Of a DNA stretch of 64,000 nt, positions 27,462 through 38,344 are shown one piece after another (position 1 is the first letter of the stretch; each line of letters opens with the position of its first letter). The notes beneath the pieces were generated by a model. It searched no databases and was not told the origin of the DNA. It worked only from the letters and a program-made list of their open reading frames with translations. A program made the position numbers and the translations under genes. Source of the stretch: Isoetes taiwanensis (lineage: Eukaryota; Streptophyta; Lycopodiopsida; Isoetales; Isoetaceae); contig JAJEKV010000025.1 of the NCBI GenBank assembly GCA_021234155.1, positions 3,871,773-3,935,772 of the forward strand. Reading direction: 5' to 3'.

Positions 27462-27788
27462 ATGAGTTTAGAGTTTGTAAGATGGTTGTTGATGAGAGGC
27501 GATGGAAAATTCAGCATATCTGAGAGCATGGCTATGGAAACAAGGCTCTTGACTTTATCATGGCGTGGATTTAGAAGAGCACCCATCAGGGACTTTCTGA
27601 AAAAAGGTATATCAATCAAATTACCCGGCCGAGATATAATTTTAAGAATACCACACTTGTTACGTCCGGCTTGTGAGACAAATGCAAAATGCAGATTTTT
27701 GGATGCGGATATTCTCATGCAATATCCCGATGACAACATACGAAAATTACCTCTCTTTGATGAGTTCAAAGTGTGCTTCAAAAACTAA
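27462..27788 (+). CDS. Unidentified 108-codon reading frame
   Basis: Open from ATG to stop with mixed, non-repetitive composition (basic and hydrophobic, ending FDEFKVCFKN). I do not recognise the family. No splice signals or promoter were identified with confidence. The opposite strand is also open over almost the same span (27443-27781), which weakens the coding case for either strand. Confidence 0.22.
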   Translation: MSLEFVRWLLMRGDGKFSISESMAMETRLLTLSWRGFRRAPIRDFLKKGISIKLPGRDIILRIPHLLRPACETNAKCRFLDADILMQYPDDNIRKLPLFDEFKVCFKN

Positions 27789-27789
27789 A

Positions 27790-28456
27790 CTACAATGGCA
27801 TGTAGATTGTACTGTGTAGAGAGGCTATGGTCTGAGTGATACCTATTTGAAAACTAACCAACATCAAGAAAAGAGATGCCTGGACAAAAGATCGGAAAAA
27901 GCGGAAGAATACTTTTCAATATTTGAGGGAAAAAGTCCCAGGTCTAGAGTAGGCAAGGCACAATGCCCACCTAATGCATTCGGGTGCTTCTATGTCTTCA
28001 ATACATTGGTGAAGGTGTCTTTGAAGAATCTACAGCTTGATGAGTAGAGAGAGATAACAACGGCCAAAGAACAGGACTTTTCATGCCATAACTCCGGCAG
28101 AGGCTCAGCAAACCAATTACCAGTAGAATAGATAAATCCAGCATGCATGCATTCAATTCAGCATGCATGTGTAGTTCATACCTGTTATGCAAAGGGATCA
28201 TGGACATACAACTGTTTCTTCATTCTAAGTAAATTAAACTCTCAGACTTGCACCCTTGTTTAATAGAATAGGTAACCACATCTAGCAAGGCTTCAGTGCA
28301 TGTATGCGCTACATATCCACCTCTAAACAATTGCTTCCATATGTTGTGTGCAGGAACCAAGTATAACATAGATTTCCATCTAAACTTTAGATAACTCGCC
28401 ACTATGACTGTCCAGGCAAATGGGCATAAAATTTCTTATTAGCATTCAACCCTCGC
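27790..28456. other. Spacer before the 575-bp array
   Basis: No gene motif was seen. A near-duplicate 'agcatgcatg' pair occurs at about 28140-28165. The region from 28440 shades into the first array unit. Confidence 0.4.
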
Positions 28457-30795
28457 GGAGGAGACAATTATGCAAGGAGATAGTATGAAAGTTTACGCTT
28501 AATGACTCTAGCCTAGGATATTTTCATCCCTGCTCTGCATTAAACCAAGACATGGCTGAAGGATTAAGCCACAAGCATATATATGATATTCAATCCTTAC
28601 AAGCTACTTTAACAATCGCCTAGTTAACACTGTAGGTGGATGAATTCAGCAAGCATTACATGATTTCGATAAAATCAAGGGGCTAACCATATTACATGCC
28701 CCCATAGAGAAAACAGATCTGGCGGGCTTCGAGAGATGCTAGTGGGGGTTTTCAAAGCTCCTTTGCCATAGGAGTTAAATTAAAACTCATGGCATTCAAA
28801 TTTGTACGCAAGACAATTGAAGTTCCACAAGATCGATACCAAGATATGCAGTTGAAGAAAAAAGCGGTATTGTTCGCCAAACCCTAGATATAAAGCTCTT
28901 GAGTAAAAACCGAGAAGATAAAACAATCGAGAACCAAAATATAGCAGGACCAGAAATAAAGAGACCAGCCACATCACGGTACAAATGCGTTCAAAATTGG
29001 AACCTCTAGCGTTCGAGATAGGTTCGATTTTGTCTTCTTTTGTATTTCAAACTCACCTTCGAAAATTGCAATCCGGAGGAGACAGTTATGCAAGGAGATA
29101 GTATGAAAGTTTACGCTTAATGACTCTAGCCTAGGATATTTGCATCCTTGCTCTGCATTAAACCAAGTCATGGCTGAAGGATTAAGCCACAAGCATATAT
29201 ATGATATTCAATCCTTACAAGCTGCTATAACAATCGCCTAGTTAACACTGTAGGTGGATGAATTCAGCAAGCATTACATGATTTCGATAAAACTGGGCTT
29301 CCAGAGATGCTAGTGGGGTTTCCAAAGCTCCTTTGCCATAGGAGTTCGTAAAACTCATGGCATTCAAATTTGACGCTGCAAGACAATTGAAGTTCCGTCA
29401 GCATCAGATCTGAAGATATGCAGTTGAAGAAGAAAGCAGAGTATTGTTCGCCAAACCCTAGATATAAAGCTCTTGAGTAAAACCGAGAAGATAAAACAAT
29501 CAGAACCAAAATATAGCAGACCAGAAATAAAGAGACCAGCCACATCCTTGGCGTACAAATGCGTTCAAAATTGGAACCTCTAGCGTTCGAGATAGGTTCG
29601 ATTTTGTCTTCTTTTGTATTTCAAACTCACCTTCGAAAATTGCAATCCGGAGGAGACAGTTATGCAAGGAGATAGTATGAAAGTTTACGCTTAATGACTC
29701 GAGCCTAGGATATTTGCATCCCGGCTCTGCATTAAACCAAGTCATGGCTGAAGGATTAAGCCACAAGCATATATATGATATTCAATCCTTACAAGCTACT
29801 TTAACAATCGCCTAGTTAACACTGTAGGTGGATGAATTCAGCAAGAATTACATGATTTCGATAAAACTGGGCTTCCAGAGATGCTAGTGGGGTTTCCAAA
29901 GCTCCTTTGCCATAGGAGTTCGTAAAACTCATGGCATTCAAATTTGACGCTGCAAGACAATTGAAGTTCAAAAGATCATATCTCGAAGATATGCAATTGA
30001 AGAAGAAAGCGTGAGTATTATTCGCCAAACCTAGTTATATAAAGCTCTTGAGTAAAACCCGAGAAGATAAAACAATCAAACCAAAATATAGCGTAACCGG
30101 ACGAAATAAAGAGACCAGCCACATCCTGGGCGTACAAATGCGTTCAAAATTGGAACCTCTAGCGTTCAAGATAGGTTCGATTTTGTCTTCTTTTGTATTT
30201 CAAACTCACCTTCGAAAATTGCAATCCGGAGGAGACAGTTATGCAAGGAGATAGTATGAAAGTTTACGCTTAATGACTCTAGCCTTTGCATCCCTGCTCT
30301 GCATTAAACCAAGTCATGGCTGAAGGATTAAGCCACAAGCATATATATGATATTCATCCTTACAAGCTACTTTAACAAATCGCCTAGTTAACACTGTAGG
30401 TGGATGAATTCAGCAAGCATTACATGATTTCGATAAAACTGGGCTTCCAGAGATGCTAGTGGGGTTTTCAAAGCTCCTTTGCCATAGGAGTTCGTAAAAC
30501 TCATGGCATTCAAATTTGACGCTGCAAGACAATTGAAGTTCCGACATCCGGATCTGGAAGATATACAAATTGAAGAAGAAAAGCGAGTATTGTTCGCCAA
30601 ACCCTAGATATAAAGCTCTTGAGTAAAACCGAGAAGATAAAACAATCGGAACCAAAATATAGCGGCACCAGAAATAAAGAGACCAGCCACATCCTGGGCG
30701 ACAAATGCATTCAAAATTGGAACCTCTAAGCGTTCAAGATAGGTTCGATTTTGTCTTCTTTGTATTTCAAACTCACCTTCCGAAAATTGCAATCC
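28457..30795 (-). repeat. Four-unit tandem array (~575 bp) carrying an exon-like block
   Basis: Units begin with 'ggaggagac' at 28457, 29075, 29649 and 30228 (lengths 618, 574, 579 and 568). Unit 1 has about 40 extra bp near 28680. On the minus strand each unit starts with the end of an exon-like block followed by a strong donor (TTTTCGAAG|GTGAGT). After an intron-like stretch there is an acceptor-like CTTCAATTGTCTTGCAG, then a 40-odd-codon frame that starts SNLNAMSFTNSYGKGA and ends AEFIHLQC-stop. That frame is preserved in units 2-4. Units differ mostly by small indels at a few hot spots. The array could be repeated exons of one transcript, or a satellite that captured a gene 5' end. Confidence 0.75.
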
Positions 30796-31150
30796 GGAGG
30801 AGACAATAAGAAGGAAAAGGGAAAAAAGGAAGGGGAAGCGAGGAAACGAAATGGAGCGAAGAGGCCGAGTAATGCACATTGTTGCAAAATTGCATTAGGT
30901 TTTAAATCGAGGAATCCCGCCATATCCAATATCCGATTAATACACTTGTGTCATCACCTTCACAAAGTTCGATGGAGGGCACAACAAAGGAAGTCAATAG
31001 CACAAGCCCGATGCAAGAAGAAGTTATTCCTTTGACCCTTTCCATCTCCATATCCAATTTTTTTTCGGATTTTCTAATTTCCCTGGCCTTAGATTTGCGA
31101 AAGCAGAGATCCGATGGTGCAAAATAAGCCACATCAGATTTTAATGACAT
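30783..31150 (-). CDS. Candidate first exon feeding the tandem array
   Basis: A minus-strand frame opens at 31150 (MSLKSDVAYFAPSD...) and stays open to 30902. It includes a hydrophobic stretch (SCIGLVLLTSFVVPSI) that could be a signal or membrane segment. Continuing to 30783, the sequence reaches TTTTCGGAAG|GTGAGT, a consensus donor identical in context to those in the array units. A TATA-like box lies about 85 bp upstream. The frame closes before the donor, so either the exon is mostly leader or an indel broke it. The protein family is unknown. Confidence 0.35.
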
Positions 31151-31232
31151 GGAAATTACACGTGGATAGGCTAGATTTTGAGGAAAGGCTATAGGGCCGG
31201 TAGGGCTGGTGTGCTAAAAAAATATCAAAGAA

Positions 31233-31243
31233 TTTATATATAG
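31233..31243 (-). promoter_or_regulatory. Possible TATA box for the minus-strand exon
   Basis: The minus strand reads TATATATAAA about 85 bp before the first in-frame ATG of the candidate exon. Spacing suits a Pol II core promoter. The only support is sequence and position. Confidence 0.35.
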
Positions 31244-31260
31244 ACAAAATCATTCAAAAC

Positions 31261-31330
31261 CACGGTGTTTGAGTGGTTAAGGATTGAATCTGGTGACTAG
31301 CAAGTCACGAGTTCGAGACAGCGGTGATGA
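31261..31330 (+). ncRNA. tRNA-like Pol III head (degenerate tRNA or SINE start)
   Basis: GAGTGGTTAAGG resembles a serine/leucine-type tRNA A box. About 35 nt later AGTTCGAGAC resembles a B box, with a GTGAC/GTCAC stem and a TAGCAA loop between them at the anticodon-arm position. The acceptor stem does not close and the anticodon loop is one base short, so this is not a functional tRNA. A tRNA-derived SINE head is the likeliest reading. No clear tail was found. Confidence 0.4.
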
Positions 31331-31649
31331 AACTAGTTGGACGTAGTCACATGTCCCTTCAATTGCCTGCGAAGGCAGACTTCCACATTCTGAGCTCTCC
31401 TTTCTTTTGCCCAGTTCGAATCAGAAATGTGCATGCCATACTGGAAAAGAATGTAACAAATAGAAGGAGGATGACATGAAATTTGGTATCATCGACATGC
31501 AAATGGAAGCCACAATTTAGAGCATCCAGTGTCCAATAAGGTGTCCGATCAAAGCAGGTCCAAGGAACTGGGGTTACTGGGAGTATATGTATTCAGAAGA
31601 AAAAGAGTTTTATGATCTTTCTAAAAATTTAGAAATTTGAGAAGGCGGC

Positions 31650-31793
31650 ATGGCATGTGATTTCTGGGCTGCAATCTCGGGCAAGGATCGTCTGATACAA
31701 CCAAGTTTCTTCAACCAATGGCAGTCAATGCTTGAACTGGATCACCTAATGGAGACGGACGGGTACTTATTCATACTGGAAACAATGTTGAAG
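31650..31793 (+). CDS. Candidate exon of an unidentified gene
   Basis: Starts ATGGCATGTGATTTC and reads MACDFWAAISGKDRLIQPSF... for 48 codons, ending at a good donor (TTGAAG|GTTAGTG). Composition is protein-like, with balanced charge and aromatic residues, unlike the repeats around it. I do not recognise the family. Further exon-like blocks on the same strand lie at 33708-33770 and near 33890-33990, with degraded repeats between them. Confidence 0.35.
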
Positions 31794-31929
31794 GTTAGTG
31801 GTTTTGCTTCACTCCTGATTACAGAACAACTAGATGAGTCTGGCTTTACATTTCTTGAAGCTAGAATCTGAGGCAAATTCTTCATAGATTAGTATCTCTT
31901 AGAGAAGCAACTTTGGCCTTTCGGATAGC

Positions 31930-33700
31930 TAGACGTTCAAGATGGCAATTGAAATCATTCTGCAAGCTTATGCACTTGCCGGCCATTCAAGATCTTTCCT
32001 AGAGTTCTATTTTCTAGCTCATGGTTGTTAAAGCTAATTCTAAGATGTGGAACTTAGAGGCTAAACTTGATGCAGAAGTATATTTTTGTCTCTTGGTAGA
32101 TTTATTTTAACCTGATGATGGGCTTTATTGAAAAATTCAAAAACTCATTGCATTCTAGTTCTCTTATGTTGCCAGTTATGCTTTTTGATTGAGCAGATGT
32201 AACGAGGATCGTTGCATGCATGCCACTGTTTTGGCTTTGCAAATCATTGAATTATTTGTGAGTTTACCATCAGACTAGTCCGTTTTCAATAGTAGTAAAA
32301 TAAATTAACAGCTTTTTGTTCCTAAGTTTGGCTTGCTGCTTGAAGTATTCTTACTCTCATTTTCCCCCTGGTCTTTTCATATTTCACATGCATTGTGGAG
32401 ATAACAATCTTGTGGTCTAATGGTAGTCTTGTGCTCCAGTGGTAAAAATTATCAGATATGTGGCACATACATAGCACTTGAGAGATTGTTCCTAAAGTGC
32501 GCACCTATTTTCACTATCTGCATCTATGGATAAGCGAAATTGGCAATTGAATCATGCAAGATAAGCTTGCACTTGCCGGCCATGCTCAAGGTCTTTGATT
32601 TCTCTATGATCTTGCATGAAGCATGCAAGATTAACAGCGAAGGTTCACATCTTAGAGTTAGCTTCACAAAACATAGTTGAAGATTAAAGTTTATCTCTTG
32701 GTAGATTGATTTTAACTTGGCAATACACCTGATTGACTTTATGGAAGATTGCAAAAACTTATTGTATTCTATTTCTCTCATGTGTTGTTGATTATGTTCT
32801 TGAGCAGGTGCATTTTGAAGGATTCCGAAGGCTTACTTTCTCATATGTTGTTGGTTACATGCAACGAGGTCGTACACATTGATTGGCATGGGCAAAGGCA
32901 TAATATGACATAAAGCATGCCACTGGCTTTGTTTTGCAAATCATTGCATCATTTGTGAGTTTATCATCAGAGTAGTTCTTTGTCAATAATAGCAAGTCAT
33001 TTCTTTGCATTATCAATTAATAGGTTTTTGTTCCTGAGTTTAGCTTGCTGCTTGAAGTATGCTTATCCTCATTTTTCGCCTGGTCTCTTCATTCACGTGC
33101 ATTATGTATATACAATCTTGTAGTCTAGTGCTGGTCTTGGGGTTGAGATTATCAGATCTGTAGCACATACATAGCACTTGAAGAGATTGTTGTTCGAAAT
33201 TGTGCACCTATTTTTCACAGACTGCATCTATGGGTGAGCGAAGATGGCAATTGAATCAGATCATCTTGCTTGTTCAAACTACCTCTTAAGATGTGAACCT
33301 TAGCAGCTACCCTTAGGTGTATATTAAAAGTTTATCTCTTGGTAGATTGATATTAACTTGAGAATACATCTGATTGGCTTTATACATCCTTGAGCAGATG
33401 CAACGAGATTGTACACATTGATTGGGATCGCCAAAGGTATATGACATCCAAAGCATGCCACTGGTTTGGTTTTGCAAATGATTGAATCCTTTGTGAGTTT
33501 ACCATCAGACTAGTTCGTTGTCAATAATAGAAATCATTTCTTTGCAATTAATATTTTTTTATTTTTCCAACTTGAAGTATACTTTATCCTCATTTTTAGC
33601 ACGTAGTCTTCATTTCACATGCATCTACACTTCCAACTTGAAGTATACTTTATCCTCATTTTTAGCACGTACTCTTCATTTCACATACATCTACACTTTG
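31930..33700 (+). repeat. Three degenerate direct copies of a 540-700 bp unit
   Basis: Shared anchors recur in order. 'tgccactg' is at 32221, 32918 and 33456. 'tttgtgagtttaccatcaga' or near variants follow each anchor, and 'cttgctgcttgaagtat' follows in the first two. 'tttatctcttggtagattga' recurs between copies. Copies are 75-90% alike by eye, with many indels. The repeats separate the exon-like blocks at 31650 and 33708, so they may be an expanded intron. Confidence 0.7.
33565..33696 (+). repeat. 66-bp near-perfect tandem duplication
   Basis: Copies start at 33565 and 33631 with 'ttccaacttgaagtatactt' and differ at only a few bases. It lies inside the third degenerate unit and is clearly younger than it. 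Confidence 0.9.
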
Positions 33701-33707
33701 TGGATAG

Positions 33708-33990
33708 GTCTGCTCAAGATCCTGACCAGCCTCCAAGGAAAAAAATCAGTCAGATCCAAGAGATGGAAATGTAAGATTACCGTCTGTATTAAGATTTCTC
33801 ATATGGGTTTTGGCTACATTGGAGTTTTAAACTCAGTTTTGAGAAATTTTTGTGGTTTAATCATGTTTTGGGGTTTGTTTCAGGGATTTCTAGGAATTCC
33901 CACATCCTGATGATAAACAGCAGCAGCAGCAGCACCTTAGCAAGAATTCGCGCCTTTGGGCTCTCCAAATGGCTTGATGGTCAGAATTGA
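33708..33990 (+). CDS. Two further exon-like blocks, one with a (CAG)5 run
   Basis: 33708-33770 is flanked by an acceptor (TTTGTGGATAG) and a donor (GAAAT|GTAAGA) and reads SAQDPDQPPRKKISQIQEME. A second block near 33890-33960 reads EFPHPDDKQQQQQHLSKN, the glutamines coming from (CAG)5 at 33918-33932, and reaches a stop shortly after. The proline/lysine then polyglutamine style suits a nuclear regulatory protein, but I cannot identify it. Joining the two blocks in frame needs an acceptor I can only place tentatively. Confidence 0.35.
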
Positions 33991-34489
33991 TTGCACATGG
34001 ATCTTCCTCTACAGATTGATTATTGTAGCTAAAAGCCGTTTTTGAGGCACAAGCATCTACAAGATGTCTGCGCTTGAAAGAATTCTCAAATGGGTGGTTT
34101 ATGCTTACATCAAGGGGTGTACAGATTGTATGTTCTTGAGTTATTGTGATCTTAATTGTGTGAGAATGGTTGAATCAAAGTTAAGACTATAATCTAGAAT
34201 TGAAAAGGATTGTATCAAGAACACTAGAATTCAATGTCTTTAAGATAAGAACTAAGGGAAGATTGGAAGAATATTTGCAGATCGTTTGGAGGCAGTTTTA
34301 GATGTGTGTAGTAGAGTGTAGCGCCTGTTTGGAGCTTTGGAATTATTCCTGCATAGTGATCGTCGGTTGTTAGTAGGATTGGAGTTGGGATCATCAAACA
34401 AACAACGGGCAAGAGGTTATTGCAATGGTTCTATGCCATCATAGAACTATTATTTTTGGGAGACTGCATATCTTTGGCCTATTTTTATC

Positions 34490-34890
34490 AGATTTTTTCT
34501 TTTTTTTCTACTGTTTCTCTATATATTGTCATTATCTTTCAGTTCATTCCTATCGGCCTTCTCTTTGAGCTTTCCCTTTCTTCCTTCTTCTTTCTAGTTT
34601 TTTAGAGTTTCTAGTTTTCTACTGTTTTGCCTAGTTTCTCCATCTTCCTTCTTCTTGTTTCTAGTTTTCTACTGTTTTTTCTAGTTTTTGTTTGTATTGC
34701 TCTATCTAGGTAGGTCTGTGTAAAGATATGCTATAGTTTTTACCTTCTTCTTTTTGCTTCTAGTTTTCTACTATTTTTCTAGCTTCTGTCGGTATTGCTC
34801 TATCTAGGTAGTTAGGTAGGTCCGTGTGAAGTTTTGCTTTAGTTTTTTCTTTTTTCTTTTTTCTTTTCGTTTCCAGCTTTCTACTGTTTT
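34490..34890 (+). repeat. Pyrimidine-rich repeats, core TTTCTAGTTTTCTACTG
   Basis: The core 'tctagttttctactgttttt' recurs at about 34590-34680 and again in 34760-34880, and 'tgctctatctaggtag' occurs twice. T-rich throughout. The hydrophobic frame here (34420-34605) is a composition effect. Confidence 0.7.
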
Positions 34891-34899
34891 TTCTGTTTT

Positions 34900-35744
34900 T
34901 TCTTATGCAATAGTAAAGATTCATTTACTAGATTTATTGGAATGATGGAGTTCAAGAAAATTAGAACTTGGATATGATTAATAGTTTGGCATGCTTTTTC
35001 TTCAATACTCCCTGGTTAAATTGTATTCTCTTCTTGCCGATCCGATTTTTCGCTATTGGTCTTTTTATGTTCAAACCATACAGGGTCTGTTGGGGCCAAG
35101 TTCCTACGGTTTTAATAGATAGTTTCTCATTTTTCTCCATCTTAATTCAGCATAATGGTAAGGAATGAGAAACAGCAGAAGATATTTATTTTACAACTAC
35201 CTGGAGAGTGCTACGGGATTTATGGTCCAAAGCAAGGCTAAAATCAATTGATCCAATATGATGGGACCATTCACGGTTGCACCTGGAATGGTACACCAAT
35301 TTTGTGATCCACCAAACTCTGATCGTATCCCAAACCATTCATTTCCTATCCGATAAAGACCTAAATCTGTAATGTTGTAAGCCATTCATTTCAACTCTGA
35401 TAAAGACCTAAATCTTCTGTGATGGTTATCTGTGATCCAAATTTATGATCCAAACTCTGATCGTTTCTTTCTCTGAGCTATTGGCAACTTTTCAAATTTT
35501 TCTCTCACCTATTGAAAATAATCTAAATTTCTTCTGCTGCTCTGATTGGCCTGGGTTAAATAAAAAACAATGCCACATAAATGTTTTGCTACTTACGTCT
35601 TGATCTTTCCAGTTTGTATAACCCAACCAGTTCTATGGCTGGTTAGCCAGCTCGTTTCTTGGAATCACTCCTGCAAGAATCCAAAATACAGTTGGGATAT
35701 TTTTTCTTTGTACCTGATAGTCTTGTGTGCCAATTTTTTTAGGC
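34900..35744. other. Intergenic, nothing recognised
   Basis: Contains a short imperfect duplication ('gataaagacctaaatct' at about 35354 and 35400). No motif was found in either strand's frames. Confidence 0.5.
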
Positions 35745-36797
35745 ATGTACTGATATTCTTGTATACCTGATATTCTTAGCTTGTGTACCTGATATTCTTA
35801 GCCCGGCAGATCCGCCCCTGAGCAGATTAGCCCTTAACCCTGCATATCCAGAAGCCGGCTATTCTTGTGTACCTGATATTCTCAGCCCGGATGTTTCGGC
35901 CCTGAGCAGATTAGCCCTTTCCTCCACCAGTTGAATTCAACCCTTTCTTTAGGGCATCGATTTTAAACAGTTTTCCTTTTTCTAAATATTTATAAGGCCA
36001 ATGCTTTTTAATCCTAACGTTTTTCATATTTAAAGTTCACCCAAATGCCAATACCCGATATTTATTATATTTTACAAGAAATTTATCGCGGCGGCCTTTT
36101 ATTATATTTTATAAGAAATTTATCGCGGCAGGCCGCCGCGTACATTTCTTTGGTTCCAAACCTGTCAGTTTAGACCCACTATTAACATATAACCTTTGAC
36201 ATTGCATTGCCTACTTTTTAAAGGATTACGTTTATTTGACTTCGAAAAAACCAAGAGGGAAATCAACAAACCAATTCTATTGAAAATCCGAAAAAAGTTT
36301 GTATATTTAGCTTCATAAGCAATTTATAATCAAGAGATGATTTTGTACATCAGGTTTGCACAATTGATACGACAACGTTTGCAAATTTTATAACATTTTT
36401 TTGTGGATGTTTCCTACAAACCCTTTAGAGAATTGATCATTGATATCCTACTTACGTACTTCCAACAATTGCTACAACAACATTTGGAAATTGTATAGCA
36501 TTTACCTGTGGATGTTTCCTACAAACTCTATAAAGAATTGATCATTGATATACTACCTAAGTACTTTACCAACTTACTTACTGATAATTACCAACTTACC
36601 TCCTGGCTTAGAAATTACCTCCTGGCTTAGATTGTGGCTATTATGGATCACCATAAAATGGTTTCTTTGTGTAGTTACAATTATGTGGAAAGGGGAAATA
36701 TGTGTAGATAAATGTGCATCCTGTGGCTATTATGGATAACCATAAAATGGTTTCTTTGTGTAGTTACAATTATGTGGAAAGGGGAAATGTGTAGATA
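35745..36797 (+). repeat. Cluster of independent small duplications
   Basis: Four unrelated duplications lie within 1.05 kb. (1) 'cttgtgtacctgatattc' with 'cctgagcagattagccctt' repeats at 35765-35925. (2) A 44-bp unit, 'atattttataagaaatttat' then 'cgcggc', at 36059 and 36103, ending in a GC palindrome (gcggcaggccgccgc). (3) A roughly 105-bp unit containing 'gtggatgtttcctacaaac' at about 36366 and 36471. (4) A short 'acctcctggcttagaaatt' repeat and an 85-90 bp unit starting 'tgtggctattatggat' at 36632 and 36720. Confidence 0.8.
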
Positions 36798-37367
36798 CTC
36801 TCGAAGCCTTGAAAGAAGATGAAGCCTGCTGGACTTGGACTTTGGAGAATACGCGCAAAAGCAGCAGCCCCGAGCGTGCAATGATGGTTGCCTGATTGGG
36901 TCTGGATGCCTTGAGAAGATGCTTTCCAGTTGGTCTTCAGTTGGAATTTAGTTCTCTGGCTTTTTCTGGCCTGAATCGCTTTACATCCCTTCGTAATGCA
37001 GAGAGACAGATAGATGGAGTCTATCTACCAGAAGGAACGTGAAGGAGATCGAGATTTGGGTCAGCTGGGTTTGAATTCCAGACTCGAGTTTCTGGACTTC
37101 TAATAAGACGGAAGGAAACCAGATCCTATTGCAAGCTGTCGATCCGAAAAGAAGTTAGAAATGTTACCTGATATTGCATCTGCTTCATCCTCAGAAAGTA
37201 GTGCAGCAAAACCATTGAAGCTATGCTTGTAGCTAAAAATGATTGACTCAATTTGGGCCTCTTTATTGTTCGAAAAGATTAATAATCTACCATTCTATCA
37301 GACTGAGAGAATAAAATAAAACAGAGTTTATGCACTCGATCCAACTCCTCAAACGTAATGTGAACTC

Positions 37368-37735
37368 GTGCAAGCATTTAGTGGTTTACTACCCAATGCC
37401 CGCGTTGAGCGAACCATGGTGGAAATCTGTGACCTCTGCCGGAAGAAAATCTCCAGTGTCACCCATGTAAACTATGGGCACCTGCACATCCATAGATTGC
37501 CACTAATGCTCCAATTTGATTGGACCCGGGTTATGCGTTCGAGAATACCTCTGCACTTGCACATACTGTGCCAATTAATCTGGCTTTGCAAAAGAGAGAG
37601 CCAGTAGATCAAGTGAGTGGATTGGACCTTGCTTCTCTGGCTGCATATCAAGGGTTGTTTATGGGTAGTTTGAAACATGAGCTCTTGGATGCTATGCAAG
37701 GGACAATGCAAGCTATGCTAAAATTTAACATTTGA
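37368..37735 (+). CDS. Unidentified coding-like segment
   Basis: Two overlapping plus frames, probably one frame broken by an indel. The first contains MVEICDLCRKKISSVTHV, with a CxxC pair. The second reads LALQKREPVDQVSGLDLASL and ends GTMQAMLKFNI-stop. Composition is protein-like and unrelated to neighbouring repeats. Family not recognised. It lies about 0.6 kb upstream of the SDR-type exons on the same strand and could be part of the same locus. Confidence 0.3.
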
Positions 37736-38344
37736 CATTTTATGCAAAGCAACAGGATTCTCTAAGGAGATGCAGGTGTGTCATCTAGTTAGACGAATTT
37801 GGCACCTGCGTTTGGAGCATTTTATTGCCTTGGAGCTACAGATTTCAGAACTCAAAGTTTAGTACTAGCATGGCACCTCTTCTCTTAGTCTCATCTCTTC
37901 TCTGTTAAGTGGGCTACCTTGGTCCATCTACAAGTAGTAGCTGAATCCGATTTGGATGGTACATTTTAATTGCTATATTACTTTTCAAATAGCTGATAAT
38001 TTTGCCCGTTTATATTACCAAAGAAATTAGAATGCAAGAACCGATGACGACCATATGCTAAGGAGGGCTGTCATCATCATGCATCGGCTGCCTTGAATCA
38101 GATAGCCAGTAGCTTCTCCCTGTTATATTGCTTTCTGCAGCTTATAGCTATCCCCTAGTTATTCATTGAGTTGTAACATCTCAAATCTGTTCTAATTCAT
38201 TCTCTTCTGTGGTGCCTATAATCTAATACCATATACCTTTCATAGCATATTAGTTCGTAATTGCTATAGCCATGTATGTGAACAATCAAATAGTAGGTAT
38301 GCAATTTATGGTCTGCTGCCTCAAACTTGGCCACATTCTTATAG

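Noticed and set aside
27443-27781. 112-codon minus-strand frame
   Set aside because: Mirrors an equally open plus frame and neither has motif support. I kept only the plus frame, at low confidence.
32410-32445. tRNA A-box-like 'tggtctaatggtagt' as a tRNA gene
   Set aside because: No B box at the right distance and no cloverleaf. The sequence is part of the degenerate three-copy repeat.
35197-35460. Imperfect repeated 'ctgatcgt...gataaagacctaaatct' as a regulatory repeat
   Set aside because: Only two short degraded copies, with no link to a gene or element end.
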